From Bacillus sp. 165 (lineage in GTDB: Bacteria; Bacillota; Bacilli; Bacillales; Bacillaceae_G): a stretch of 64,000 nucleotides of DNA. The stretch lies in contig NZ_JAGHKQ010000012.1 in the NCBI RefSeq assembly GCF_017742235.1, forward strand, positions 1 through 64,000, given 5' to 3'. The position numbers were made by a program, and so were the translations under genes. Below are positions 46,926 to 56,317 of the stretch, piece after piece. Every line of letters starts with the position of its first letter. Positions within the stretch are counted from its first letter, which is position 1. The notes below the pieces were generated by a model that was not told the DNA's origin, did no database searches, and was given only the letters and a program-made list of their open reading frames with translations.

Positions 46926-47981
46926 ATGACAAATAATAAATTCATTGGATATGTTGGTACATATACAAAAGAAAACAGTAAAGGTATTTACACCTTTATT
47001 CTAGATACAGAAGCAGCAGCCATCAAAGATGTAAAAATAGCAGCTGAGCTAGAAAACCCGACCTATGTAACAATTACTGAAAATAATAAGTATTTGTACT
47101 CCGTATTAAAAGCTGGACAAGATGGCGGAGTAGCAAGCTATTCTATCAATGAAGAAACAGGAGAATTGACACTACTAAATAACCAGCTGCTTCCTGGTGC
47201 TTCTCCTTGCCATGTAAGCGTAAGTAAGAATAATAAACATATTTTATCCGCTAATTATCATAAAGGGACGATTGAGGCCTATTCAGCAGAAGTAACCGGA
47301 CATCTTAACCCTGTCTCATCCTCTATTCAACATGAAGGTCACGGTCCAAACAGCGAAAGACAAGAAAAGCCGCATACTCATTTTTCCGGATTTACTCCTG
47401 ATGAAAAATATATAGTTGCAGTCGATTTGGGAATCGATAAATTGATTACCTATCAATTGAATAATGGTATGTTAACAAAAGTAAGCAGCTTGTCCGTCAA
47501 AGCTGGCAGCGGGCCGCGTCATATTGCTTTCCATCCAAACGGAACGATTGCTTATGTTATTACAGAATTAAGTTCAGAAGTTATTACACTAAAGTACGAT
47601 AGCGAGAATGGCACCTTTACAGAGCTGCAGTATATATCAACTATTCCAGTAGATTTCACAACCAACAACCAATGCAGTGCTATTCATGTATCTGCTGACG
47701 GTCGTTTCGTATATGCTGCAAATCGTGGGCATAATACCATTGCGATTTATAGTGCCGATGCTAACACAGGAGAGCTTACGTTCATTGAACATACATCAAC
47801 AGAAGGCAACTGGCCGCGTGATTTTGTATTAGACCCTACAGAAGCATACATTATTGCTTCTAACGAAAAATCCCATAACCTTGTATTGTATTCAAGAGAT
47901 GCATCTACAGGGAAGCTGACCTTATTACAATGTGATGTCACTGTACCAGAGCCAGTATGTGTTAAGTTTTTACACGCTTAG
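46926..47981 (+). CDS. pgl: Lactonase family protein (6-phosphogluconolactonase type)
   Basis: A 351-residue seven-bladed beta-propeller of the lactonase family (PF10282), like B. subtilis YkgB/Pgl, the second enzyme of the oxidative pentose phosphate pathway. Repeats such as GYVGTYTKENSKGIY, LSANYHKGTIEAY, PNGTIAYVITELSSEV and YAANRGHNTIAIY are visible. The ATG at 46926 has AAAGGAGTG; the frame is open 33 codons further upstream with no SD. It is a single-gene unit ending in a strong terminator. Confidence 0.92.
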   Translation: MTNNKFIGYVGTYTKENSKGIYTFILDTEAAAIKDVKIAAELENPTYVTITENNKYLYSVLKAGQDGGVASYSINEETGELTLLNNQLLPGASPCHVSVSKNNKHILSANYHKGTIEAYSAEVTGHLNPVSSSIQHEGHGPNSERQEKPHTHFSGFTPDEKYIVAVDLGIDKLITYQLNNGMLTKVSSLSVKAGSGPRHIAFHPNGTIAYVITELSSEVITLKYDSENGTFTELQYISTIPVDFTTNNQCSAIHVSADGRFVYAANRGHNTIAIYSADANTGELTFIEHTSTEGNWPRDFVLDPTEAYIIASNEKSHNLVLYSRDASTGKLTLLQCDVTVPEPVCVKFLHA

Positions 47982-47990
47982 AAACCAAAT

Positions 47991-48022
47991 AAAAGGGATG
48001 AGCAAATAAGCTCATCCCTTTT
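47991..48022. terminator. Terminator between lactonase and HTH gene
   Basis: Arms AAAAGGGATGAGC and GCTCATCCCTTTT flank 6 bases. Confidence 0.92.
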
Positions 48023-48044
48023 ATGATGCAGTGGAGTTTAAATC

Positions 48045-48284
48045 TTAATCCTCATCCTTTATATCTATGTCTTCTGGAATAGGTTCACTAAGTATTTCTT
48101 CGACTAATCTTTTATATTTTTCTACTTGCTCCAAGTGTGTATTGAATTGCTCTTTATTAATTAAATACTGCTCCCCATCATGAATAGCACGAATTTTCTT
48201 TTGCAATATGAGACTTTCTACGTACGATACTGGACAAGATAAGTATTCTGCAGCTTCTTTCATGGTAAGATACAATTTCTTCAT
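48045..48284 (-). CDS. Excisionase-type helix-turn-helix protein
   Basis: A 79-residue MerR-like HTH_17 (excisionase family) protein. LTMKEAAEYLSCPVSYVESL (about 6-25) is the helix-turn-helix, and the wing is IRAIHDGEQYLINKEQF. The C-terminal tail is acidic (PEDIDIKDED). It lies 9 bases after desR on the same strand and may be co-transcribed. No integrase or phage gene is near, so it is likely a small host regulator. Confidence 0.85.
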   Translation of the reverse strand: MKKLYLTMKEAAEYLSCPVSYVESLILQKKIRAIHDGEQYLINKEQFNTHLEQVEKYKRLVEEILSEPIPEDIDIKDED

Positions 48285-48293
48285 TCCTTTTCT

Positions 48294-48890
48294 CTATTTA
48301 AACCATCCCTTTTCTTTAGACTGGGTGATGGCTTCTATACGATTTTTCACTTCCAACTTATCTAATATTGCTGAAATATAATTTCGAACTGTTCCTGTCT
48401 TGATACTCAACTCTTCTGCAATTTCTTGCGTATTTTTCCCGTCAGCTACAAGTTCCAACACTGCTTTTTCTCGATTCGTCAGCGGATTTTCTTCTCCATA
48501 AATATCATCCATAAGCTCTGGTGCATATATTCGTTTTCCCGCCATAACTCTGCGTATCGAACTGGCCAGCTCTTCACTTGGACTGTCCTTTAACAAATAT
48601 CCGCTCACACCCGCTTTTAAAGCACGCTGAAAATAACCAGAACGCGCGAAAGTCGTTAAAATAATAACTTTACATAGACCTTTCAGCTCTTCAGCAGCCT
48701 CCAGTCCGCTCTTTCCAGGCATTTCAATATCCATGATGCAGACATCAGGCTGGAGCTTGCGTACTAATGCTACAGCTTCCTCTCCATTACATGCTTTCCC
48801 AACCACTTCCATATCTTCTTCTAAATTAAGAAGCGAACCAAACGCTCCCAACAGCATTTGCTGATCTTCGGCAATCACTATTGTAATCAT
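48294..48890 (-). CDS. desR: Response regulator DesR
   Basis: A 198-residue NarL/LuxR-type response regulator. D54 in CIMDIEMPGKSG is the phosphoacceptor, the same number as in B. subtilis DesR. The receiver domain (1-120) is followed by a LuxR HTH (LTNREKAVLELVADGKNTQE). With DesK it activates the desaturase gene at low temperature. It overlaps desK by 4 bases. Confidence 0.93.
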   Translation of the reverse strand: MITIVIAEDQQMLLGAFGSLLNLEEDMEVVGKACNGEEAVALVRKLQPDVCIMDIEMPGKSGLEAAEELKGLCKVIILTTFARSGYFQRALKAGVSGYLLKDSPSEELASSIRRVMAGKRIYAPELMDDIYGEENPLTNREKAVLELVADGKNTQEIAEELSIKTGTVRNYISAILDKLEVKNRIEAITQSKEKGWFK

Positions 48891-50023
48891 TTAAATTCCC
48901 CCTGATTTGTCTGCTTCACATCATTCGGTACGGTTATAAGCAATGTTGTTCCTTCATTGACGATAAGTTGCAGGCTTCCATTTATAAACTCCAAGCGTTC
49001 TTTCATCCCTAACAGCCCATGACCTTTAGCTGATTGCTCTTGGTCTCCCTTGAATACTCCGTCATCCCGTATAATCATCACGCATTCCTTCCATGATTGC
49101 TCAAAGGAAACATAACAAGAGGATGCGCCGCTATGCTTTACAACATTGTTCACAGCCTCTTTCAAGCACATACTCAAAATGTTCTCCGTAAGCAAAGAAA
49201 TACCCTTTAATGAAAAATTCTGCTCACATACAAAATTAATTTGCGCCGCCTTGGTTATCTGTTCCACGCGCAGCAGCTCTTCCTTTAATCGAACACTCCG
49301 CATAGAGGATACCATCTTTCTCACTTCACTTAATGCAGTTCTTGCAGTCTGCTGCACATCCTTCAATTCGTTACGAGCCTGCTCAGGGTCTTTCGTAATT
49401 AACTTTCGTGCCAAATCACTTTTAAGTCCAATTAATGAAAGCTTTTGCCCCAATGTGTCATGAAGATCACGAGCAATCCGCTGCCGTTCCTCCAATTTGA
49501 CAAGTTCAGAAATACGCTTGTTTGCATCCTCAAGCTTTTCTTCTAATTGCCCCATCTCATTTCGATTATAGATGCTGAACGGAAGCAAGATGACGCTAAT
49601 CCAAATAATAACTATGAACGGCAATTGCTCTACAAACAGTTCATCACGCTGGACTATATTGTAGTTAATCGAAATAGAAGTGCTAAGTAGATGAATAATA
49701 TACAGTGTTATAAAAGCAATTCGATCTTTTATATTACCTATAAAGTATGCTAAGAAAAAAGCAAAATAAACATAACTAAACAGACTTGTCGATGTAATAG
49801 AAATACCAATTAATATAATAGTCCATACATAAACAGGCCAGCCTTTGGAAATAAAAGCAATTCGATAAAAAATAAAAAATAAAATTGTCAACAATATTCC
49901 CACTATTATCTTAATAGTGGAGGAAGTTTGGAAAATAAAGTAAAACGGTAAAATACAAAGAATCGTCCAAATATAAGGAGAAATACCATTGCTTTTCTCA
50001 AATGTAAAATACTTTTTAAACAT
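48887..50023 (-). CDS. desK: Membrane-fluidity sensor histidine kinase DesK
   Basis: A 378-residue histidine kinase. About five membrane helices (residues 15-150) form the thermosensor; the dimerisation helix carries H188 in RIARDLHDTLGQKLSL, exactly the B. subtilis DesK position. A HATPase domain (LKEAVNNVVKHSGAS, GHGLLGMKERL) ends the protein. It senses membrane thickness/order and phosphorylates DesR in the cold. It lies 110 bases after des. Confidence 0.94.
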   Translation of the reverse strand: MFKKYFTFEKSNGISPYIWTILCILPFYFIFQTSSTIKIIVGILLTILFFIFYRIAFISKGWPVYVWTIILIGISITSTSLFSYVYFAFFLAYFIGNIKDRIAFITLYIIHLLSTSISINYNIVQRDELFVEQLPFIVIIWISVILLPFSIYNRNEMGQLEEKLEDANKRISELVKLEERQRIARDLHDTLGQKLSLIGLKSDLARKLITKDPEQARNELKDVQQTARTALSEVRKMVSSMRSVRLKEELLRVEQITKAAQINFVCEQNFSLKGISLLTENILSMCLKEAVNNVVKHSGASSCYVSFEQSWKECVMIIRDDGVFKGDQEQSAKGHGLLGMKERLEFINGSLQLIVNEGTTLLITVPNDVKQTNQGEFK

Positions 50024-50135
50024 GAACGAAACCTCTTTTTCAGCTTCAGCTGCTTACTTGTTTTTATTATTAATATTACCACTATATATAAGGCTACGTC
50101 CCTTCTTATTTGTATAGTAAGAAGGGACGCAGTTT

Positions 50136-51161
50136 TTACACCTCAGACTTTGGCTGAGCTGGAACACTCTTTAATGTAGATAATACTTTAAACCCAACAA
50201 ACTTTTTATTTTGCTCATCCCATAAACGAAATTTTAGGGAATGCAAGCTGGTAGCCAAAGTAATGGTCGGAACATTTTGTAAAGAATTCGTATTGTTGTG
50301 TGCTTCCTCCAGCTTATAATTAGGAACTCGTGGACTTAAATGGTGCACGTGATGAAAGCCAATATTTCCAGTAAGCCATTGAAAAATCTTCGGAAGTTTA
50401 TAAAAAGAACTTCCTTCTACCGCTGCTTTTACATAATCCCAGTCAGCATCTTCTTCAAAATATGAATCCTCAAATGTGTGCTGCACATAAAACAACCAAA
50501 CTCCTAGAGAACCCGAAATCATAAAAATCGGACCCTGTATTAAAAGAAAAGGCTTCCACCCAATTGTCCAACACAGTATAGCCGTCACTGCTGCTAGCAG
50601 GATATTAGTAAGATACGTATTCATACGCTCAGCTGTTCTCGCACCTTTTCTGTTAAAACGATTAGTAATCAAAAATACATAGATTGGACCTAATACAAAC
50701 ATCACAAATGGATTGCGATAAAGTCGGTATGCTATGCGAACCGATAATGGCGATGACACATATTCATCGACAGTAAGCACCCATATATCACCTGTTCCTC
50801 GTTTATCCAAGTTACTGCTCGTCGCGTGATGGACAGAATGACTATGCTGCCATTGATTATATGGAAATAATGTCAATACACCTGTAATTGTCCCGAAAAT
50901 TTTATTAGCTCGCCTATTCTTAAAGAATGAGTAATGACAACAATCGTGAAAAATGATAAAAATTCGCACTAGAAAGCCTGCTGCGATAACAGCAATCGCT
51001 AAAGTAAGTAAATAAGAAACAGACAAACTTTTATATGCAAGAAACCATAATAAAAAGAATGGCATCAATGTATTGAGCAGCTGCCTTATACTATATTTCA
51101 GATCAGATTTTTCATAAGAAGTGATTTGTTTTCTCAAATTGTTTATTTTTTGGATTGTCAT
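50136..51161 (-). CDS. des: Acyl-lipid fatty acid desaturase
   Basis: A 341-residue membrane di-iron desaturase that introduces a cis double bond into phospholipid acyl chains to restore fluidity in the cold. The three histidine boxes are HDCCH, HSVHH and HHVHH, with four or more membrane helices between. The des-desK-desR order matches B. subtilis. Expression should depend on DesR binding at the palindrome 80 bases upstream. Confidence 0.94.
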   Translation of the reverse strand: MTIQKINNLRKQITSYEKSDLKYSIRQLLNTLMPFFLLWFLAYKSLSVSYLLTLAIAVIAAGFLVRIFIIFHDCCHYSFFKNRRANKIFGTITGVLTLFPYNQWQHSHSVHHATSSNLDKRGTGDIWVLTVDEYVSSPLSVRIAYRLYRNPFVMFVLGPIYVFLITNRFNRKGARTAERMNTYLTNILLAAVTAILCWTIGWKPFLLIQGPIFMISGSLGVWLFYVQHTFEDSYFEEDADWDYVKAAVEGSSFYKLPKIFQWLTGNIGFHHVHHLSPRVPNYKLEEAHNNTNSLQNVPTITLATSLHSLKFRLWDEQNKKFVGFKVLSTLKSVPAQPKSEV

Positions 51162-51193
51162 ATCATATTTCCCTTCTTCTTTTATCTTCTCAA

Positions 51194-51266
51194 ATTATAG
51201 AGGAAAGAAACTGTTCCTTGTAAGTAGCATGTATCATAGACAAACCATGACACATGTCATGGTTTG
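51194..51266 (-). promoter_or_regulatory. des promoter with putative DesR operator
   Basis: A perfect inverted repeat of 12-base arms (CAAACCATGACA and TGTCATGGTTTG, 51241-51266) lies upstream of the -10 TATAAT (51194-51199). The -35 position reads TACAAG, a poor match, as expected of an activator-dependent promoter. The repeat centre is about 66 bases before the inferred transcription start, within the region DesR protects in B. subtilis as I recall it. Confidence 0.65.
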
Positions 51267-51276
51267 AGGAATCATT

Positions 51277-51313
51277 AAAAAAACGATTATTCCTCAAAGG
51301 TAGGATAATCGTT
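51277..51313 (-). terminator. Terminator of L,D-transpeptidase gene
   Basis: Minus-strand arms AACGATTATCC and GGAATAATCGTT (one bulged base) are followed by seven T. Confidence 0.87.
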
Positions 51314-51405
51314 CTTCATTTATTTTGCTTAATATACTATTAAATATTCACACTTTCTTTCCAAGCGGCTTCTAGGCTCCATCTTTAACATAAAAATACG
51401 AGCAT

Positions 51406-52395
51406 TTAATAATTTCCAAGTCCAGAAACTGGTGTTTGAATGATAACAGGAGATTTACCCAGATCTAACCAACGTACAATGTGTATTACATTGTCTCTTG
51501 ATGTAGCAGTACATCCCGCAGTATATCCAGAACTGCCTGCTATATGAAAGAAAATGGCACTGCCTTTCCCCGGAGTACGGGCTGTATTATAGTTAATGAC
51601 AAAGCCTACATCATATAGAGATATGTTCATATTTTCAGCACTAGTCCATTGCCCTTGCGTTGCCGAGCGAGATTGCCATGTATTATATAACGGACTTTTA
51701 GAATCATCCACCCACACATCATCAGATGTAATTTGACGATATGGGAGCTTCGTTCCCGGATTACCAGTTCTTCCAAACGCTGTTCCAATTGAATATTTTC
51801 CAGTTGGCGATTCATAATCTCCTTCATGCTTCGTATCCGATAACCCATTTTTACCTAATACCCCTGACATACTATGGATTTGTTTCCATACTCCATTCGT
51901 TTTTTCAAATGTTTCTATTTTGGCTTGGCGTGTACTGTAATTACTGGCTGTAACCAAAATAACCTGCTGTGAGACTCCTAATGTTTTAAAAGTCTCTACC
52001 ACTAGCTTAGGCTGAGTCGGTGGTACTGATGGCTTCGATTGCACTGGTGTGCTCGGTTTAGTCTGCTGCGGAGTAGATGGTACTACTACTGAAGATTGCT
52101 TCTCCTTTTCCTGCACAGCTTCCTTTACCTCCTCCTGCTTAGCTGCTAAAGTTTCTTGCTTCTGCTTTAACTCTACTTCCTCTAACCTAGCAGTCTTGTC
52201 TATCGCTTTTATTTTTCCTGTATTACGTAAATATGTATTGAAATCAGCTTCAAATTGCAGCTCATCTTTAGACAGATAGGATACTTGCTTCTGCTCTGAA
52301 ACTATTGAGCCCTCGGCTTTTGCTTGATATATTCCATACCCTAACAGCAGAGCTGCAGGTATAATGCTCAATAAGATTATCTTTCTCTTCTTCAT
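51406..52395 (-). CDS. Exported L,D-transpeptidase-like protein
   Basis: A 329-residue exported protein. Residues 1-28 are a signal peptide or anchor. A charged coiled-coil (about 40-100) and a Pro/Ser/Thr/Gln linker (101-132) lead to a C-terminal catalytic domain of the YkuD-related COG3786 type. It has FFHIAGSSGYTAGC with the nucleophilic cysteine, a variant of the HX~14-17[ST]HGCxN motif. It probably makes or edits cross-links in peptidoglycan. It is a single-gene unit. Confidence 0.88.
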   Translation of the reverse strand: MKKRKIILLSIIPAALLLGYGIYQAKAEGSIVSEQKQVSYLSKDELQFEADFNTYLRNTGKIKAIDKTARLEEVELKQKQETLAAKQEEVKEAVQEKEKQSSVVVPSTPQQTKPSTPVQSKPSVPPTQPKLVVETFKTLGVSQQVILVTASNYSTRQAKIETFEKTNGVWKQIHSMSGVLGKNGLSDTKHEGDYESPTGKYSIGTAFGRTGNPGTKLPYRQITSDDVWVDDSKSPLYNTWQSRSATQGQWTSAENMNISLYDVGFVINYNTARTPGKGSAIFFHIAGSSGYTAGCTATSRDNVIHIVRWLDLGKSPVIIQTPVSGLGNY

Positions 52396-52805
52396 ACAAT
52401 ACTGTCCTTTCTCTTTTTTTGTTTCTATTACTGACGATTAGATTATCAGTATAGCCGGGTGTATACAATGTCTGCTTACATAGCCATTTTGTGCTCGCTC
52501 TTTATTTTGTAGAACGATACCAACAACCTTTCTAAAACAAATATAGAAGGCAAAGAAAAAACTCTTCTCTTTATCAATTTACTTAATGGCAATAATCCAA
52601 CTTACACATCCTATTTCCTCTGAAAATCTTATTCATCCTCTCTAGTGATATTAGCATAAATAAAGACACTGTAGGGAAAATAGGATAATTTGAATGTAAA
52701 ATACACGCTATTTAAAGCTATATAACATTGTGAAGCAGCAAAATTAACAGAAATAAAGTTCAAATAGAAAATGCTTTTAGTGTCAATTCCTAATAATAAA
52801 CATAC
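52396..52805. other. AT-rich intergenic region
   Basis: About 410 bases between the transpeptidase start and the dockerin fragment. No gene, RNA or repeat recognised. It presumably holds the transpeptidase promoter. Confidence 0.5.
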
Positions 52806-52807
52806 AG

Positions 52808-52837
52808 AAAAAAGCCGAAGACATTTCTGCGGCTTTT
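52808..52837 (-). terminator. Terminator of the dockerin-like fragment
   Basis: Arms AAAAGCCG and CGGCTTTT with inner AGA/TCT pairs; a T run follows on the minus strand. Confidence 0.8.
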
Positions 52838-52893
52838 CAAACAGTAACCAATACAGTTCCTATAATTGTTCCATCCAATCCTTGATTCTTCTC

Positions 52894-53334
52894 TTATTCT
52901 ACGCCTAACTCACGCAAAATAGATTCCAAGGTATGTCCTTTATATTTTTTCTTTGCCTCTGGAGAAGCACCTGGTTGTAAAAACTCTAACGTTGAATTTT
53001 GCTTTAAATAGTTTGTTTGTACAAACCTAATATCTTTTTCATTCACTATACCATCAAAATTGATATCTGCCGCACGATTATTCGTTCCCCAATTCTCTTG
53101 AATAGTCAGGGCATCCATAACGTCAATGACATTATCTTTGTTCACATCTCCTGCAACGATATAAGTATTTCCCAATGATGCATATTTACCGATTAACATA
53201 TCTCCTTCTTTGGTTGTAGCATCGACTGTATCATAGTATGTGAAGTGTCCCGGCACATCAATGGATACTGTATACTGTTTTTCAGTTAGTGGTACATTTT
53301 CAAAGCTATTATTACAATTCGGGAAATTCTCCAC
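52894..53334 (-). pseudogene. C-terminal fragment of a dockerin-tailed exoprotein
   Basis: Up to 146 codons that match the end of the large S8 protease at 58351-62523. VSIDVPGHFTYYDTVDATT parallels VTVDVPGHFTTTTKVDVTD, then come two EF-hand-like repeats (GDVNKDNVIDVMDALTIQ and DINFDGIVNEKDIRFVQ) and the ending YKGHTLESILRELGVE. No signal peptide or catalytic domain remains. The likely GTG at 53334 has no credible SD, and a TAG stop lies 14 codons upstream. It is a 5'-deleted paralogue. Confidence 0.8.
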
Positions 53335-53425
53335 TAAAATGAATGAAAATTTAAAACATTCTACAAAAAACTATTCCTATAAATCTTATCCAGTTCATAA
53401 ATAGCCTATTTATAGACAGCATAAC

Positions 53426-53459
53426 AAAAAGGCCTCAACAAGATATTGAAGCCTTTTTT
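53426..53459 (-). terminator. truA terminator
   Basis: AAAAAAGGC and GCCTTTTT with inner TCAA/TTGA pairing; on the minus strand it ends in T-rich sequence. Confidence 0.82.
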
Positions 53460-53515
53460 CAGTTGTGTACTAACCATCTTTCATACGGTATCAAAATGTA
53501 TGTACACATATTCAT

Positions 53516-54253
53516 TTAAAAATCAATCTTTTCTAAGTAGAGTCCGCTTGCATCAGCAAGTGCACTCACTTGGTTCCGTTCCTTTGACTCTAAAATCCCT
53601 TTTATATTTTCATCCTCTATGTTGCCTGCTCCGACCTCTATCAACATCCCAACAATCTTTCGAACCATATTATGAAGAAATCCGTTACCTTTTACCCTTA
53701 TTTGAATGAAGCCGCCATTTTTCTCTATATCGATAGAATATATTTCACGAACCATAGACTTTTTCTTAGACTTTGCATTTGAAAAAGCAGTAAAATCATG
53801 TTCACCAATAAAATATTGACTTGCTGATTTCATTTTTTCGATATCCAGCTTTTGTTGAACATGCATACTGTACTTTCTCATGAAAGGATTAGTATATTCT
53901 TCATTCCACACCTTATACAAATACGTTTTCGTCTTCGAATTATATCGAGCATGAAAACGTTCAGGTACTGATACAACCTCAATAACACTGATATCTTGGG
54001 GCAAATATCTATTCAAATAATCTTTGATTTCAGACTCGCTCAAATTTTCTTCGATTTTAACATTGGCTATTTGTGCAAGAGCGTGGACTCCCGCATCCGT
54101 TCTGCTGCACCCAATGATTTCGATTTTTCCCCCAAGCATCTCTGATAATACATTTTCTATTTTTCCTTGAATTGTATTTTCACCATTTCCAAGCCGTTGC
54201 CAGCCCTTATAACGCCCGCCGTCATATTGAATCGTTAATTTATAATTGTACAT
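53516..54253 (-). CDS. truA: tRNA pseudouridine synthase A
   Basis: A 245-residue TruA enzyme that makes pseudouridine at positions 38-40 of tRNA anticodon stems. The catalytic aspartate is in CSRTDAGVHALAQ; LTIQYDGGRYKGWQ at the N terminus and FLHNMVRKIVGML near the C terminus are family motifs. Members of the B. cereus group carry two truA genes; this isolated copy, away from the ribosomal protein/ecf operon, is probably the second. Confidence 0.95.
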   Translation of the reverse strand: MYNYKLTIQYDGGRYKGWQRLGNGENTIQGKIENVLSEMLGGKIEIIGCSRTDAGVHALAQIANVKIEENLSESEIKDYLNRYLPQDISVIEVVSVPERFHARYNSKTKTYLYKVWNEEYTNPFMRKYSMHVQQKLDIEKMKSASQYFIGEHDFTAFSNAKSKKKSMVREIYSIDIEKNGGFIQIRVKGNGFLHNMVRKIVGMLIEVGAGNIEDENIKGILESKERNQVSALADASGLYLEKIDF

Positions 54254-54852
54254 TGTTTTCTCCTTACTTTAACTCATTATCATGTTCGAAAATAGTTCTC
54301 ATAAAATACAATTCCCTCACACAACTTCATATGCATGAGGGAACGTATTGTTTTTTAACACCGTATTTCTGTATACTTCACTGAAGCTTAACTATCGCTT
54401 CTATTATAGATTAACAAATAATCTTACCTTTTTCTGCAAAACCCCCATCATAACTTAACATAATTGCTGCATTGATTCCACTCATGTTTGTTTACTATTC
54501 ATTATTTTCTTTTACTCAAATTTCATACGTGACTTCATATTCATTACCCGGTATAACAGACTTTTGCGCTAAGACTAAAAAGGGTTATACCTCTTTCTAT
54601 ATAGAGGCTGGGTGGACTCTGTTTCAAATCACTTGTTATTTTAACCATTTCTCTAATCGTCCGATGAAAATTTCAACACTTTTCAAGAAAATGTTGAAAT
54701 TCAAACAAATCACTTATGATTGTTGGTTGTAACGTTTTCTACAGGCACTTATTCTTTAAGTAGGCGCTTACACCAAAGTGCTATAGTTATTTTTACTTTT
54801 ATTACTATACAAATAATATAGAGAATAAGTTTTAAAGGATGGAGAGGAAAAC
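54254..54852. other. Intergenic region with hairpin and possible cre site
   Basis: About 600 bases. A hairpin TTCCCTC/GAGGGAA lies at about 54312-54343. AGTAGGCGCTTACA (54759-54772) matches the CcpA cre consensus TGWAANCGNTNWCA at all but two positions and lies 80 bases before the dehydrogenase start. An 86-codon open frame (54472-54732) has no SD and a low-quality composition, so I do not call it. Confidence 0.4.
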
Positions 54853-55944
54853 ATGAAAGCTACAGAAATTCAAGCTACAAAAGATAGTACAGTAGTAGGA
54901 AATATGAAGGCTGCCAAATTTTTTGGAGCGAAAGATATTCGAGTTGTAGATACACCAATTCCAACGGTAGATGCAAATAGCGTGAAAGTAGAAATCGAAT
55001 GGTGCGGGATTTGCGGAAGCGATATGCATGAATATGTAGCAGGACCAATGGTCATTCCACCAGGTTCTAACGTAACAATGGGACACGAATTTTCAGGTAA
55101 AATTGTGGAAATTGGAGAAAGTGTAACAACATTTGCGATTGGAGACCGTGTTGTTATCGAACCAATGGTTCCTTGTTGGACTTGTAACTCTTGTAGAACA
55201 GGTAATTACCAAGTTTGTGAAAAACCACAATTTTATGGTCTTATTTTAAATGATGGTGGTTTTGGAGAATATGTAGTAGCTCCTGTTGACCGTGTTTATA
55301 AAATTCCTGATACAATGAGCTACGAACAAGCGGCATTAGTTGAACCTGTTGCAGTGGTAACACAAGCTATCCGTTCCAGCCAATTTAAATACGGTGATAC
55401 TGTCGCTGTATTTGGCGCGGGTCCAATCGGATTACTGCTTATCCAGTCGTTAAAAGCAGCTGGAGCTTCTAAAATTATCGCTGTAGAAGTTGCTGACCAT
55501 CGTAGAGAAGTTGCTTTGAAATCAGGTGCTACTCATGCTATCAACCCTATCGACACAAATGCGGTTGAAACTATTTTCGGTTTAACAAACGGTAGAGGTG
55601 TAGACGTAGCCTTTGATTGTGCTGGCGTTCAACCTACTTTCGAAGCTTCCCTTAACAGCGTGAGAAATAACGGGGAGTTGAAAATTATTAGTTTATGGGA
55701 AAAACCTGTAACATTTAATCCAAACGTAGCGATGATGACAAACAAAAGAATCTCTACTACAATGACCTATAACAACATTTATCCAGAGGTTATCGACCTT
55801 ATTAACCAAGGAATTTTAAAAGAAGATTTGATTATCACTAAAAAAATTCACTTAGACGATGTGGTGGAAGAAGGATTTGAGGAAGTATTAAACGACCGTT
55901 CTCAAGTTAAAATCTTAGTTACACCAAAACGTTCAAATTTATAA
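54853..55944 (+). CDS. bdhA: Zinc-dependent 2,3-butanediol dehydrogenase type alcohol dehydrogenase
   Basis: A 363-residue medium-chain dehydrogenase that interconverts acetoin and butanediol with NAD(H), by resemblance. The catalytic zinc site is WCGICGSDMHEY and MGHEFSG; the structural zinc site has four cysteines in CWTCNSCRTGNYQVC; the Rossmann motif is GAGPIG. It ends with the BdhA-like KKIHLDDVVEEGFEEVL. An alternative ATG at 54904 (MKAAKFFGA) would remove 17 unusual N-terminal residues; both have weak to fair SD. A sorbitol-dehydrogenase-like role is also possible. Confidence 0.88.
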   Translation: MKATEIQATKDSTVVGNMKAAKFFGAKDIRVVDTPIPTVDANSVKVEIEWCGICGSDMHEYVAGPMVIPPGSNVTMGHEFSGKIVEIGESVTTFAIGDRVVIEPMVPCWTCNSCRTGNYQVCEKPQFYGLILNDGGFGEYVVAPVDRVYKIPDTMSYEQAALVEPVAVVTQAIRSSQFKYGDTVAVFGAGPIGLLLIQSLKAAGASKIIAVEVADHRREVALKSGATHAINPIDTNAVETIFGLTNGRGVDVAFDCAGVQPTFEASLNSVRNNGELKIISLWEKPVTFNPNVAMMTNKRISTTMTYNNIYPEVIDLINQGILKEDLIITKKIHLDDVVEEGFEEVLNDRSQVKILVTPKRSNL

Positions 55945-55957
55945 TAATTTCATTTAC

Positions 55958-55982
55958 GCCTGTCCTGCATTATGGGGCAGGC
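55958..55982 (+). terminator. bdhA terminator
   Basis: GCCTGTCC pairs with GGGCAGGC around a short loop, 14 bases past the stop. The rest of the gap to 56317 is AT-rich, and no operator is convincing. Confidence 0.75.
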
Positions 55983-56317
55983 TCTTCCTATTTTACTCTT
56001 AATAAAATCTAGCTCTTATCAAGAAACGAGTAACGCCATAATATTCGTATAATTTATCAGTTTTTTCCATTTGATAATTGATAACTGTTTTCCTTGAACA
56101 ACATTACTCTAATCCTCCTTTATAACAATTTCAATATCTGAATGGATTCATCACACTGCTGCTACATGAAAATAGTTATATTAATTTTTACATATCGATA
56201 ATCATATGTTTGAGTATAGTAAGGAATGATTACATTATTTAGTAAGCCTTATCACACAATATACAAGAACAACTCTAATAATTTCTTTATCATAACATGA
56301 GACAAGGAAGGGTAAGT

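Noticed and set aside
48045-48284. Prophage or integrative element signalled by an excisionase-type protein
   Set aside because: No integrase, structural genes or attachment repeats are nearby; the gene follows desR directly.
54472-54732. 86-codon plus-strand open frame before bdhA
   Set aside because: No ribosome site, poor composition and no recognisable family; it lies in what looks like regulatory AT-rich sequence.
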